From assembly GCA_018136815.1 (NCBI GenBank), contig CM030932.1, positions 4,169,980 through 4,233,979 of the forward strand: DNA of 64,000 bases, written 5' to 3'. The translations under genes were made by a program, and so were the position numbers. The DNA is from Isochrysis galbana. Its lineage: Eukaryota > Haptophyta > Isochrysidales > Isochrysidaceae. Below are positions 8,248 through 18,439 of this stretch, one piece after another. The first letter of the stretch is position 1; each line of letters starts with the position of its first letter. Below the pieces are notes generated by a model. It saw only the letters and a list, made by a program, of their open reading frames with translations, had not been told where the DNA came from and made no database searches.

Positions 8248-11115
8248 ATGTCGGAGTGTGCCCCTCTCCCTTCGCCAAAGGTGAACTCCTCGAGGCGGCG
8301 GAAGAGCTCGAAGGCACGCCGAAGCAACGAGAATACTGCGCCGCCCTCCTCCAACCTGCCCACACCGCCCGTCAACCGGTTTGGCTTCAAGAAGCGTCCA
8401 AACGCCTCGATCACACAGACGCTCTCTGCGCAGGAGGAAGAGCCAGGCGCGGAAACGGCGCTGAGTGCGCCAGTCGAGCTGGTCTCGCTTTTACAAGGTA
8501 GTCTCGGCGATTTAGACGCTTACGCGGCCATCATTCGCACTCGCCCCGTAGCGAACCAGTATGACTTCAAGGCAAGGATCAGTGAGATGACTGACATGCA
8601 CAAGCAGACCAAGGAGGCGCTGAAAGATCTTGTCAGGCGGAGCCGTGGTATTCCCTCGCTGCTGGCCACGGTGCAGGAGGAAATAAACACGCGCATTGAG
8701 GCCATGGCACACGACCTCGGCGCGACACGCGCGACGTACAACCACTGCAGGCGCGAACTGGACGCAGCACGCCAACGAGGCGATGAGCTGGCACTTACCT
8801 CGCAACAGCTGCAGAGTGATCTCGAGCAGACGAAGGTTACGATGGACGAGGTCCAGCAGCAACTTACTCATGAGACATCTCGCGCAGATATCGCTGAAAT
8901 CAACCTCAGTAAATGTCAGAAGGATCTGGAGGAAGCTAGTGCGCTTGCGGCGGAAAACAAGAAGTCACATGATGAGGCCAACGAGAAGGCGCTTGAGTTG
9001 AGCCGCAAGCTGAAGGAGAGCGACGAGGCACGAGCCAATGAGACGGCGGCGTTGCAGGCTGAGCTGTCGAAGGTCTCGCAAACTTCTGAGACGACTAAGA
9101 AGAACCTGACTGAAGCTTTGGAGGAGAGCCGTGCTCGTGTGACCGAGTTGGAGACAGCATTTTCCAAGCTATCCGCAGAGCACGAGGAGATGGGTGGCCA
9201 ATATGATACCCTTAAAGTCTCCCATGCTGCCACGGTCCAATCGTTGGCTGAGAAGGAGAGCACGCTTGCGCGTCTGCAAATAGAACTCGAAACCGCCAAC
9301 GTACAGCTTGAGAAGAAGGACGCCGATCTCCGGGCAAGCATCCAATCTGTCATGCAGATTCAAAAGGATAACACAGAGCAAGCACAGAGCGAACGCCAAC
9401 GTTTTGAGAAATTGGAGGCAGAGATGCGCGAGCTGCGCGATGCTCAGCAGCAGCTGCAACTAGAGAAACAGAGCGCAATGCTTGAGGGCGAGCGTTTGCA
9501 GACGGAGATTGCAACGCTCAACGCTCGCGTGCAGGAAGCATCGTCCGCCCTCCAGCGCATGGAGAGCGAGCGAGACGTCCAACTTGCTCGTGTAGCAGAG
9601 CAGAATGCCGCATTGTCGGTCGAGCGGTCCGAGCTTCAGAAGCTCAACGTCGACCTATCGAAGCTACGCGAAGATCTCTCGGCTGAGCGCGCCTCGCATA
9701 AGAGCATGGCGGATCAGGTCGAGAAGCTGACGGGTGAGAAGCACATCCTTGAGGTCGAGTACCGCAGCTACAAGGAGCACCACGGTACCAGCAACGCACA
9801 ACAAATGGAGGCGATCACGGAACTCAAGCTTACCGTCGATAAATTGTCAAAGCAAGTCGAGCACAAGCAGGCTGAGCTCGGCACCCAAGAGGTCAACGTT
9901 GCGCAGCAGTCCGCCTTCATTCAGTCGCTACAGGCCAAGCTGCTAGAGGCGGAGACCACAAGGCGCGCCCTACACAACGCCGTACAAGAACTCAAGGGCA
10001 ATATTCGCGTCTTCTGTCGGATGCGGCCGCCGCCGGAGGGCAATGCTATCGCGCTGACTGCCGCCGAGAACCAGCTCAGCTTGGCACACAATTCAGAGAC
10101 CTACACCTTTTCCTTCGATAAAGTGTTCCGGCCGGATGCCACACAAGAGAAGCTCTTCGAGGAGGTTGATGGCCTTGTCCAATCTGCGCTCGATGGGTAC
10201 AAAGTGTGCATTTTCGCTTATGGACAGACCGGATCCGGCAAGACACACACGATGCAGGGTGGCAGCGACTCACAGAGCTGGGGTCTAATTCCGCGCTCGT
10301 TGAGTAAGATTCTTCGTGAGTCCGAGGCTATGCGAAAGGACGGGTGGGAGTGGGCGTTGAGTGCGTCCTTCCTCGAGGTCTACAATGAGCAGCTACGTGA
10401 TCTCCTTGCCAATGACGGTGGATCCACGGCGCCACTGTCGATCAAGCACGACGAGGATTGGGGAACGATTGTGACGAATGTCAACGAATTCCGGGTAGAC
10501 TCGATGGAGCAGATCAACTTGCTTATGGCCAGGGCAGCTAAGCAGCGGGCCGTCGGCTTTACGGACATGAATGCAGCCTCATCACGCTCCCATTCCGTGT
10601 TCGCCCTGTATCTTAAGGGTGTAAATGAGAGTCAAGGCTCAGTTCTACATGGTGCCCTTCATCTGGTTGATCTTGCTGGATCTGAGCGCCTCGATCGATC
10701 GGGGGCCACAGGTGATCGCCTCAAGGAAACGCAGAGCATCAACAAATCGTTGTCTAGCCTTGCCGATGTCTTTGCGGCCAAGGCTAGCAAGCAGGCTCAC
10801 GTACCCTTCAGAAACTCCAAGTTGACTTTTCTTATGGAGCCGTGCCTCTCCGGCCAAGGCAAGACTTTGATGGTTGTAAATGTCGGGCCGGAGGACACCA
10901 ACTCGCACGAAACGCTGTGCTCCTTGCGTTTCGCTAGCCAAGTTAGTCAATGTGACACTGGCGGAAAGCCCAAGCGAAGCGCCAAGGCGGTGGGTGGAGG
11001 GGCGGGCACGGTGAAGATGGGCAGCAGCAAGTCGACCTTGAGTGGGATCACGAAGTCTAGCATTCGGCCACAGACAGCTGGGGCTTCGCTGGGCTCGGTG
11101 CGACGAGCAAAGTGA
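8248..11115 (+). CDS. Kinesin-14 family C-terminal motor protein
   Basis: 955 aa with no introns. Residues 1-60 are basic and Ser/Pro-rich (tail, likely microtubule- or nucleus-directed). Residues about 85-575 are a long coiled coil. The motor domain at the C-terminus starts with the kinesin-14 neck/beta1 sequence (LKGNIRVFCRMRPP, about 580). It contains the P-loop GQTGSGKT (659-666), switch I NAASSRSHS (775-783) and switch II DLAGSERL (808-815), followed by NKSLSSLADV. A C-terminal motor preceded by this neck defines the minus-end-directed Ncd/KIFC1 type, which organises spindle poles and crosslinks microtubules. The final 40 residues are a basic Gly/Ser tail. All nucleotide-binding motifs are intact. 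Class is certain; the orthologue within kinesin-14 is not. Confidence 0.95.
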   Translation: MSECAPLPSPKVNSSRRRKSSKARRSNENTAPPSSNLPTPPVNRFGFKKRPNASITQTLSAQEEEPGAETALSAPVELVSLLQGSLGDLDAYAAIIRTRPVANQYDFKARISEMTDMHKQTKEALKDLVRRSRGIPSLLATVQEEINTRIEAMAHDLGATRATYNHCRRELDAARQRGDELALTSQQLQSDLEQTKVTMDEVQQQLTHETSRADIAEINLSKCQKDLEEASALAAENKKSHDEANEKALELSRKLKESDEARANETAALQAELSKVSQTSETTKKNLTEALEESRARVTELETAFSKLSAEHEEMGGQYDTLKVSHAATVQSLAEKESTLARLQIELETANVQLEKKDADLRASIQSVMQIQKDNTEQAQSERQRFEKLEAEMRELRDAQQQLQLEKQSAMLEGERLQTEIATLNARVQEASSALQRMESERDVQLARVAEQNAALSVERSELQKLNVDLSKLREDLSAERASHKSMADQVEKLTGEKHILEVEYRSYKEHHGTSNAQQMEAITELKLTVDKLSKQVEHKQAELGTQEVNVAQQSAFIQSLQAKLLEAETTRRALHNAVQELKGNIRVFCRMRPPPEGNAIALTAAENQLSLAHNSETYTFSFDKVFRPDATQEKLFEEVDGLVQSALDGYKVCIFAYGQTGSGKTHTMQGGSDSQSWGLIPRSLSKILRESEAMRKDGWEWALSASFLEVYNEQLRDLLANDGGSTAPLSIKHDEDWGTIVTNVNEFRVDSMEQINLLMARAAKQRAVGFTDMNAASSRSHSVFALYLKGVNESQGSVLHGALHLVDLAGSERLDRSGATGDRLKETQSINKSLSSLADVFAAKASKQAHVPFRNSKLTFLMEPCLSGQGKTLMVVNVGPEDTNSHETLCSLRFASQVSQCDTGGKPKRSAKAVGGGAGTVKMGSSKSTLSGITKSSIRPQTAGASLGSVRRAK

Positions 11116-11470
11116 TGAGCTTTACGCGGAATATGTTTCGATTGCGATGTCGCGATTATTATCTCGGATTTGCCTCGTTCGGGTGGGCTCGCGCAAGGCT
11201 CGCTGAATGCGCTCGATCAGTGTGCATGATGTGGCATCACACGATGTACAGTGACCGTGTAGACGACTTCAACCTTTTGGTGAATGCCACCCCCGACCTG
11301 TTCGCGTACCTGCTACCGCTTTGTGAGCACGAATAGTGCGGGCGATGAAGAAGATTCATTCTCCTGTGCTCTTTTGGCTGCGAGAGTCGAGACGGTGATC
11401 GCGTGAGTGATGTGCATGAGAATGGATAGGATATATATATATATGTAAAAATCTTATTAAAAATCCCCGC

Positions 11471-12344
11471 AACTAAGTTTATACTTAGTTCGCCCATGGG
11501 GGGCCACGAGCCCCCCTCTCTCTCTACTCCTCCCCTGCCATGGGGGAGGAACCACCCACTCTCCTGGCACGCCTGATGGCCTGTCAGGAGCGCACTGCCA
11601 TGCTGACCCATCTCTCTCCCCACAGGCCCGCCTGACTCGCCCGCCCTGGCCTGTCGTGGCCAGCCCATCCCTCTGACCAGCCCCTCCTCCCCCTGGGCCC
11701 CCCTGTTCAGGACCCCCCAGCCAGCTCCAGTCGACCCGCAGGGGCTCGGAGCGCCAGCGAGGGAGAGGCAGCAGGGGCCAGGGCCATGCCCCAGCCTCAC
11801 CTGCCCCCTGAGCTGTGCTCCCAGGCCCCTGCAGGCCACCTGGGGACCTGAAGAGGGGCCGCAGGCGCGCGCCATGGGCCCCCGCCGCAGGGAAGAGAGG
11901 AGGAAAAGGGAAGAGGGAGGGGAGGGGGGAGCGGCAGCTCTCCCCTCCGGCAGATACGTGTCTTCTCGCCCCGTTTGGGTAAGAGAAGACGGGGGCGCCA
12001 GAGCCAGGAGGGAAGGGCCGCGGCTCGCCGCGGCCACTCGCTCTAGCGAGGGAGATTAGCGCTTCTGGGCTCCTATCTCACGAGTGCCCCCCCCCCCTGC
12101 GTTGCTTTTACCCGAAAGGGGTTTTCCCCCAGCGTGGACTCGAGGAGAGGACGCGCTGGGGTGCGCGGGGTCGGTGCATGCACTGGGGGGAGGACAAATA
12201 TCGAGGGGAGGGGGCAGTGCCCCACCCCCCGGTATCACTCGGACACCTGGCCCGTCAGGCATGGCGGGATTCCGGGACGGAAAAGTTATGTCCAATTAGC
12301 TAGTGGGGTTGGCTAGGATATAACATTGATTATTATTTTATATT
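11471..12344 (+). mobile_element. SINE-like element A, copy 1, with 17-bp target duplication
   Basis: An 874-bp unit starting with the palindrome AACTAAGTTTATACTTAGTT (11471-11490) and ending in an AT-rich tail (ATTATTATTTTATATT). It is flanked by perfect 17-bp direct repeats TTATTAAAAATCCCCGC at 11454-11470 and 12345-12361. That repeat is the terminal sequence of a LINE-B copy, so the element inserted into the LINE tail. Target duplications of this length and an AT-rich 3' end fit target-primed reverse transcription. A second copy lies inverted at 31967-32838. No reverse transcriptase is encoded; open frames antisense to the element diverge between the copies and look non-coding. Confidence 0.75.
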
Positions 12345-12560
12345 TTATTAAAAATCCCCGCTACGTGTGCGGCGTAAGGCAGCGTGCTCGTGTCCATCCC
12401 TACTACCCAACCTTAACCACCTTCAACCCCATTCCCCAGTTCTCTCTTTAGCGGAGATAATGGCCTCGGGGTGGCCGTGCGCGCTGCTTCAGCCAGGAGT
12501 TGGAGCGAAGGGGAAGGGGGTTGGGAGACTCTGGATTCCTCGTCACTTTGACTAATCTTA
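12345..12560 (-). mobile_element. LINE-B 3'-end fragment, interrupted by element A
   Basis: In plus orientation this matches the 3' untranslated ends of the LINE-B copies at 15902 and 50622: ATCCCCGCTACGTGTGCGGCG, then CTACCCAACCTTAACC and CAGTTCTCTCTTTAGCGGAG. The outermost LINE terminus (GTAAAAATCTTATTAAAAATCCCCGC) lies at 11445-11470 on the far side of element A. Only the 3' UTR is present, so this copy was strongly 5'-truncated. Confidence 0.7.
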
Positions 12561-13372
12561 TTTTCACCGTTACCGTTACCGTTGTAGCTAGATTCCTACC
12601 ATGCTATCCTCAATCCTCCGGAGCTTTCCCACTGGATCTCCGGTCGTTTTAAGTGATGTTACGTGTATGTCGAACCCGGTTGTCAAACCTATCGTCAGGT
12701 GTCATGTCCATGGGGCCTTACACAACCTGACGTCCTAGTTGTCACGTCAGGCCTGACTGACGTCACTGTCGTCAGGTAGGTGTCAGGTCCGTTGAATCTG
12801 ACGGTGACCGTCAGACGTCTCGTCATATGGCGGACCGATCTACGATTAAAAATTAAGAAAGGAATATAAAAAAGGTACAAGTTGTCAAAAAAAAGTGACT
12901 GGTGCCCGGGATGACCTTTCCGCGTGATGGCGTCCGGGGGGATTCGACGAGGATCGTCCTGCCCGGCGCCGTGGTGCAGAGCGGACGGCCGTTGCCTTCG
13001 CCGCACGACCCCCACAGCCGTAGAAGTAAGAGCTGAGGGGTGCTTGGAGTGATTCGATGTGGTAAAGTGTCCTTCCCACCCTTGAACTGGTGAATGCTTG
13101 CGGATCTGGTATCGGCCACCACTGAAGAATTTGTGTAGACTGACCATATTGTCCAGGTCCCACCAGTTGTGGGAACGTGTGGCCCGCTCGGCAGCCACAA
13201 ATTCGAAGGAAAGATTTTCATCGAATGCGTCGAGTCCATTCGATGATGTGTTGCACCCTTGAGCGTCGACGCGCGCGCTGGTGTCATGGAGATTGCGGTG
13301 ACCTCTCGGCGGGGGTACCACGTTAGAACTTATAGCGTCGTATGACATCTTGTTAGCTAGCATTCCTAGCCA
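12561..13372. other. Intergenic region with clustered TGACGTC-type motifs
   Basis: Positions 12690-12825 contain many copies of CGTCAG/TGACGTC, two as inverted pairs (GTCAGGCCTGAC near 12748; CTGACGGTGACCGTCAG near 12799). A minus-strand open frame of 239 codons (12695-13414) has no recognisable domain, and its first codons fall in the dispersed repeat at 13374, so I do not call it a gene. Confidence 0.4.
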
Positions 13373-13373
13373 C

Positions 13374-13433
13374 ATACACCGGACGAGCCATGCGCCAACC
13401 GCGCACACCCCCATCGCGGGGTAGGGGCTCCGT
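13374..13433. repeat. 60-bp conserved block, copy 1
   Basis: ACACCGGACGAGCCATGCGC, then CAACCGCGCACAC, CCCATCGCGGGG and GGGGCTCCGTTGCCG recur at 26173-26236 with only small changes. Weaker similarity continues downstream (CGGTCCC, CAGCACTA, CACAACAA). The changes are not frame-preserving, so it is not a shared coding exon. This copy lies about 140 bp before the glycosyltransferase start. It could be a SINE scrap or a structured RNA; I cannot assign it. Confidence 0.7.
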
Positions 13434-13572
13434 TGCCGTCGAAGGGCTACGGTCCCGCAGCACTAAGGTTATACTAACACAACAATAAAACTCTGACGCC
13501 CTCACTCCTCTCCATTCTGTCCTGTCCTGTATTTACTTTCTAAGCCTTGTGAGGTGTAGTGGTGCCGATGCG

Positions 13573-15317
13573 ATGGCGGCGGCGCTGCGCGACTTCACCG
13601 GTGCTCCGGTGTCTCCCAACTCGACGCTGGGGCGACTGTGCGGCGCGGCTGTGGAGCGAAGACTGACTCGAACGTCGATACTCCCTGAACTCTACCTCGA
13701 CCCGCTCTCGCCCCTCCCGCTTGCCGACAAGGCGCTGCCGAGGCCTGCAGTCAGCTTCATCTACTTCACCCTCGCCTCTCGCCCTTACGCTCACCAGACA
13801 ATTCGACGAAACGTGCGTGCGCTGCAGCGACCGGGGGCGCTTGATGAGCGAGGGTCCAACCAGACCAACCTATTCCTCGTCCATCTCGACGCAAAGATGA
13901 AAGAGGGCGCCGCTGAAGCGGTGCGCAGTGCTGTGCGAGACCGGCCTGACGTCTACTTCCTACACAGGAGAAGACACGTGATGTGGGCGGGCTGGAGCAT
14001 GATGCTCGTGGTACTCGACGTGACGAGCTCGATCCTTCAACGTAAGCTCGGCTTTGAGTACCTCATCACACTCGGCGACGCCGATCTCACGATGCGTGTT
14101 GATGGCGAGATACGCGGCTTTTTCGACCGTTTCCCGGGTCGCTCGATCATGAGCATCGTGCAGAAGAAGCAAGACCCACGGCGCTACGCGGTGCATGCTT
14201 CTTATCGTACACACTGTTGGGTGAGCCTAAGCTCTGTGCCCGGATTCGCGGCTCACTGCTCTGGGGAAGGCCGCGTGTCTCTGCGCCTCGACCGCACATA
14301 CGCTGACAGACATTGCCTCTGACTTCAGATTGAGTGTGATGAGGGCAGCGCATTTGTGGTCTCCAACCCCGACGGCAGCCTGCCCACCTCCGAGAGCGTC
14401 CTTGGCAAAAGCAAGTGTTGCTGGTCACGCTCCGCGCCCATTCTATACTCTCAGCTCAATCTGCAATGCCGGAATAGTCAGGTCCCGAGTGTCTTCCATG
14501 GTTCCCAGTGGGCATCCATGCATCACTCGCTCGTGCGGCACTTTGTGGAGCACCCGACAGCTCGCAGGATCACCAGCGCGATGGAGAACACGCTGCTGCC
14601 CGACGAGGCACTCCTACAGACCATTACTGTGAATTCGCCCCTCAGATCAACGATCATCCCCGCGCATCTGCGCTTCATTGAATGGTGGGTGCCTTGCATG
14701 AGCAACATCTACACATACACCCACTGTCCGCACATAGCTTGTGCTTCTCTAGCCCGTCTCCTTACACGCGCAGGCCGCAAAGACATGGCGACGCGAATAA
14801 GTACTGGGCAAGTGTTGGGCCTCAGTTCCACGGTGGTCCCATGGTCCTTAACGTCACGTGGGTCCAAAAGGCGTTCCGAGCGCCCGTCATGTTTGCCCGC
14901 AAGTTCGATCCGGTACTCTATCCTGACGCAATGGCTGCATGGGATCGGTGGATGGCAGGAAAGCTCATCAGCCAGAGCACCGCCAGTGGACAAGCCCAAC
15001 TCGCCGAAAACCTCTTGGAGGCCGACCCTCACCTTTTCCGAGGAATCCCACCGCCAACTGAGTATGAGAACGACGACCCACTGCCACCAGAGTTGGACTT
15101 CTCAATCGAGGCGGCGAGGAAAGTCGAGGCCGCGCAGAGCCGCTGGCGCGAGTTGGCGAACAAGGAAGCGGAGGTGGAGGGATACCTGAGACATCCTGTG
15201 TTGTGCACATTGATCGTCGTGATATTGGGCGGGTCATACTACTTCTGCTGTCGCCCGAGAAGAAAGTCCAGGATTGTTCGTATCGTCGAAAAGCATCACG
15301 GGACCAAATTGGTCTAA
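13573..15317 (+). CDS. Family GT14 (core-2/I-branching-like) glycosyltransferase
   Basis: Three exons: 13573-14220, 14329-14684 and 14774-15317, with GT-AG introns of 108 and 89 bp; the phases join cleanly to give 515 aa. Around residues 58-220 the Branch-type fold is visible: VSFIYFTLASRPYA, LFLVHLDAKM, RHVMWAGWSMM and EYLITLGDADLTM. Exon 2 carries LLQTITVNSPLRSTIIPAHL ending in RFIEW. Exon 3 carries HGGPMVLNVTWVQ and FARKFDP. These match the acceptor/donor region of xylosyl- and N-acetylglucosaminyltransferases of this family, which act in the secretory pathway. Oddly, the only clear membrane segment is near the C-terminus (TLIVVILGGSYYFCC, then a basic tail), whereas family members are normally N-terminally anchored. 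Upstream exons cannot be excluded. Confidence 0.85.
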
Positions 15318-15901
15318 TGAGACATAAGTTGTGCGTATGGGGATGGGGATGTGCATGTGTAGGCATGTTGTTCTCACTGTGCTTGACCCGGGAGTCGAAC
15401 CTGCCTTTCTAGCTTGCGGTGTGCACGGTCAGCTCTCTTTGTCTTGTAGCGTATGTATGTGCTGAGGTGGGAGCGTGCCATGAAGCTTTGTTGGAAGCCA
15501 TGCCTTGTGTAGTTGGCTTGTGAGAAGGTGCAGCTTGAAGTTCGGGTTCTTGACGCACTAGCACTCATGGTAAAGGTATCCACCATGGTGGGAGCGGCAC
15601 AGCTGTCGCAGACTAGCGCGTCGTAGAGGTGTGTGTATTGCTATGAGCGTGCCTCGTCTCATCGTTGAGGGTTGTTGTTGTTGTGGCCTTGCGACCGCTT
15701 GAGAGTGGGAGGCGTACTGCACGTACCACTCTTCTATCTTGGGCCCTATCTTCTGAATGTGCATCTTGAGCTCGGTGTCTTCCGATCAGCGCCTGTATTT
15801 GTGCGTTGGGGCTAGGGCCGAGGGCCGCTGGGGGGAGCTTGTCTGTGCAGACTGTTCAGTGTTTTACTACAACCCCAGACCCTGGCCCGTGTTGGGGGGT
15901 G
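15318..15901. other. Intergenic, no gene seen
   Basis: No coding frame is convincing. CCGGGAGTCGAACC at 15390-15403 is the reverse complement of a tRNA T-arm/B-box-like sequence, but its stem has mismatches and no acceptor stem can be paired, so I do not call a tRNA. The region ends at the A run that begins the LINE-B copy. Confidence 0.4.
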
Positions 15902-17335
15902 TAAAAAAAAAACCTTCTTAAAAATCACCGCTACACGTGCGGCGTGGGGCAGTGTGCTTGTGGACCTCCCTTCTACCCAACCTTAACCCCTAACAACCCC
16001 CTCCCCCTTCCCCAGTTCCCTCTTTAGTGGAGAGCCGGTTCAGGGGAGGCCGCGCGCACTGCCTCGGCCAGGAGTTGGAGTGGAGGGGGCGGGAGACTGT
16101 GGCTTTATCTCTCGCTCGGGTCTGGCTAGTCCATTTCTCCCTTGTGTCGCATAAGTTCTTCAGCGTTTTCCTTCAAATTCTTTCCATAGCGGTACACCCA
16201 TCTCAAGTGATGTTTCGTATATCTAGGCCTCTTGCCGCCTGCAAGAGGTCATCCGATACTTCTAGGTTAAAGTCTTTGTCCACCATATAAAGAGGGCTTA
16301 TCATTTTCCGAATATGTTTGTTACTCGGGGCGTGCAGCCCCATGTTGTTTCGTTGTTTCTTCAGCCTTTGAAAGAAACCGACCTTCGCCGTTGCCAATAG
16401 GTGGTACCTTGTAAGAAGTAAGAATTGCCCTAAGGATCGATCTAACGGACCTACCGTCCGCGTTACCGTACTGGATGTTGTAGAAATCCGTGAGGATATA
16501 CCTCCACGCGAGGATACCCAAGTATCCCGAGGAGGGGTGAGGCCTGTCCACTTGGTAGCAAAAGAGACGTTGGGCTACTTCAGAGCCCGGCCTAAGGACG
16601 ATCCCCAGAAGTCCTTCTATGAATTCGAAGATGGGCTCCGTCGCAATGCATACGGCCAGGTGCGTGGAACTTTCGGGGGCTATACCGCAAAAGCGGCACG
16701 TCGGGTCATCCGCGAATCTGTTCGCCGTGGCTATCCTCCTATGTAGGATGTGTTTGAAGTGCATATACGAGTCCCTCGGTGTTAAAAAGTTGTACTTATA
16801 TAGCTGCGATATTTGCTTCCATTTTCCTGAGATGGCCGGTAGTCTTATTTCCCATGTTAGCGTGGATTTCTGCCTCTTTGTTTTCTTCATTGCGAGGAAC
16901 GCTTTAGTGAGCGCCTTGACGTGAATGTCTTCCAACGTTTTATGTGTGTCTTTAAACGTGTATTCTTGCGGAATCGGGTATGCTGTTTCGGCCGGTCCGT
17001 CATATGCTCGCCCCCATTTTAGCGGAGTGTATAGCTCTCCCGGAACCGACTGCGGGCTAACCCGCTCGTGTATATGGGGTTCTCCCATAACATTAAGCTT
17101 GACTACGTGATAGTCACCTCTTCGGCGCATATAGTAGTTAAGTTCTTTGTCCACTAGGATTTCGCCTAAATCATGCGCGTCCGGGTCTTCCTGGGGGGCT
17201 AGCTCGTGCTCCTCCGGAGCGGGGGGAGAAGGCGCCGCTTTCTTTCTCAGAAGATCAATATAGTTGGTATTGGCTTCCGCCATTCTTGATCTGGCCCATT
17301 CGGCTAACTTGCCTATGACTCCCCACCGCGGCGCG
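15902..17335 (-). mobile_element. LINE-B copy, 5'-truncated
   Basis: Read on the minus strand, this copy holds the last about 340 codons of a LINE reverse-transcriptase polyprotein, then a 3' UTR and a T-rich terminus (15902-15932 in plus orientation: A run, CCTTCTTAAAAATCACCGC). The protein part, ending at 16321, contains HFKHILHRRIATANRF and the zinc finger CRFCGIAPESSTHLAVC (CX2CX8HX3C), followed by DRPHPSSGYLGILAWRYI. It is about 85-90 percent identical by eye to the copy at 50622. The reverse-transcriptase and endonuclease domains are missing, so it is not autonomous. Confidence 0.85.
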
Positions 17336-17339
17336 CTGC

Positions 17340-17485
17340 GCAACCGCACGTACATCGGGATAGCGGGGGCGAGCTGTTTCTACGATTGCACGGACTTGCG
17401 CCATGTGACGCTGCCCGACAAAGGTGCGCCACGTCGATGCATTCGCGGTCGAAGTCGACAGTGCATGCGTTCAATGCATTCTTGA
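17340..17485 (+). pseudogene. BspA-like leucine-rich repeat fragment
   Basis: The plus frame reads RTYIGIAGASCFYDCTDLRH followed by VTLPD, then loses similarity and stops. This is the IGxxAFxxCxxLxxVxxP pattern of BspA/LRR_5 repeats, which form large surface-protein families in many protists. Only about one repeat is present, abutting the truncated 5' end of a LINE-B copy, so it is probably a scrap of a gene cut by that insertion. Confidence 0.45.
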
Positions 17486-17559
17486 ATCACGTAAACTCAT
17501 AAACTAGGGGCTAGGGGTAAATAAAAATAGCCGTGCCCGTCGTTAGTTAGACTCGAGTG

Positions 17560-18359
17560 AATTTGGCGACAAAATCTAACAACTCAGGAGTGTCTTGTAT
17601 AGTACTTTCTCCCTTCTTCACCCACACGGTCTTTCTATGTCAAGAAGCAAAACGACTCTATTCTCTATTCTCGTCAGTATCGTTCACGCCAATATATGTT
17701 CTTTGCTCTTTGCTGTCATCGAACACAATCCACTCTCCCTGTTTAATCTGGCGAAATTCATCCTCGACTACAACCCCACTTTTACCTTAGGTGTTAGGAT
17801 CTGGAACAACAACGCCCATGTGACAACGAAGAGCCTCATTGGCTAATCCGCTCCATCCGCGATGTTTGTTAAGTTTAGTTCCAAGACCAAGTTTGCTAAA
17901 GCGATTGCAGTTCGAAGTCCTTGAATGGGAATGCTTCTGATTAATTCAATTGTCTAAGGAAATGTTGTCGAGTATTGTTCGTTCCAAACACCAAAGCCAT
18001 AGAGTGGAACTACCTTCCAATCACCAATCATGCCCCTCTCTCTTTCTTCCTTTGTGTAAAGGTACTCTTTGGGCCAAGCATAAGTTTTGTAATCACTGCC
18101 AAGAAACTCTCTTTCAATGAATTCAAAGTTGTTGGTGTTGGCGACGAGCATCTCAAGATCAGGAAAGACTTTGTAGGGGTTTGGGTAAATAAAACCTGTG
18201 ATGACATCCAAAGTCATGCTTTATGCAATACTTTCCGCCTAGAAATAACGTAGATAATATCACGATGACCAACATGAGAATGACTCCACTGACGATCAAC
18301 CCGCGCAGTCGACCCCCTCGTCCCGTGACGACGACACCGTCTGCAACAATTCGACTCAT
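17560..18359 (-). pseudogene. Decayed aspartyl/asparaginyl beta-hydroxylase
   Basis: Starts at an ATG at 18359 with an N-terminal membrane anchor (LIVSGVILMLVIVILSTLFL). A frame change then leads to YKTYAWPKEYLYTKEERERG, DWKVVPLYGFGVWNEQY and FP, then a stop. After another frame change come LNKHRGWSGLANEALRCHMG and VVVPDPNT, a stop, then GEWIVFDDSKE and, after a further shift, VVLLLDIERP. This is the order of the Fe(II)/2-oxoglutarate hydroxylase domain, with its first His (HRGW) and the LRCH motif still readable. At least two in-frame stops and two or three frameshifts make it non-functional. The locus is visibly more AT-rich than neighbouring genes, suggesting acquisition from a source of different composition. 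Confidence 0.75.
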
Positions 18360-18439
18360 AGAAACGTTTGCATCTATCTAGGGACACATTTCTGGGGTTG
18401 GTGATACGGCCAGTGAAGCAAAGTTGAGGGGTAGAATGT

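Noticed and set aside
11237-12037. 266-codon minus-strand frame across element A
   Set aside because: The corresponding frame in the second element copy diverges in length and sequence; compositional open frame in GC-rich repeat DNA.
12695-13414. 239-codon minus-strand open frame
   Set aside because: No domain, low-complexity ends, and its start lies in a non-coding dispersed repeat.
15374-15470. tRNA gene on the minus strand suggested by a T-arm-like sequence
   Set aside because: The T stem has two mismatches and no matching acceptor or anticodon stem can be found.
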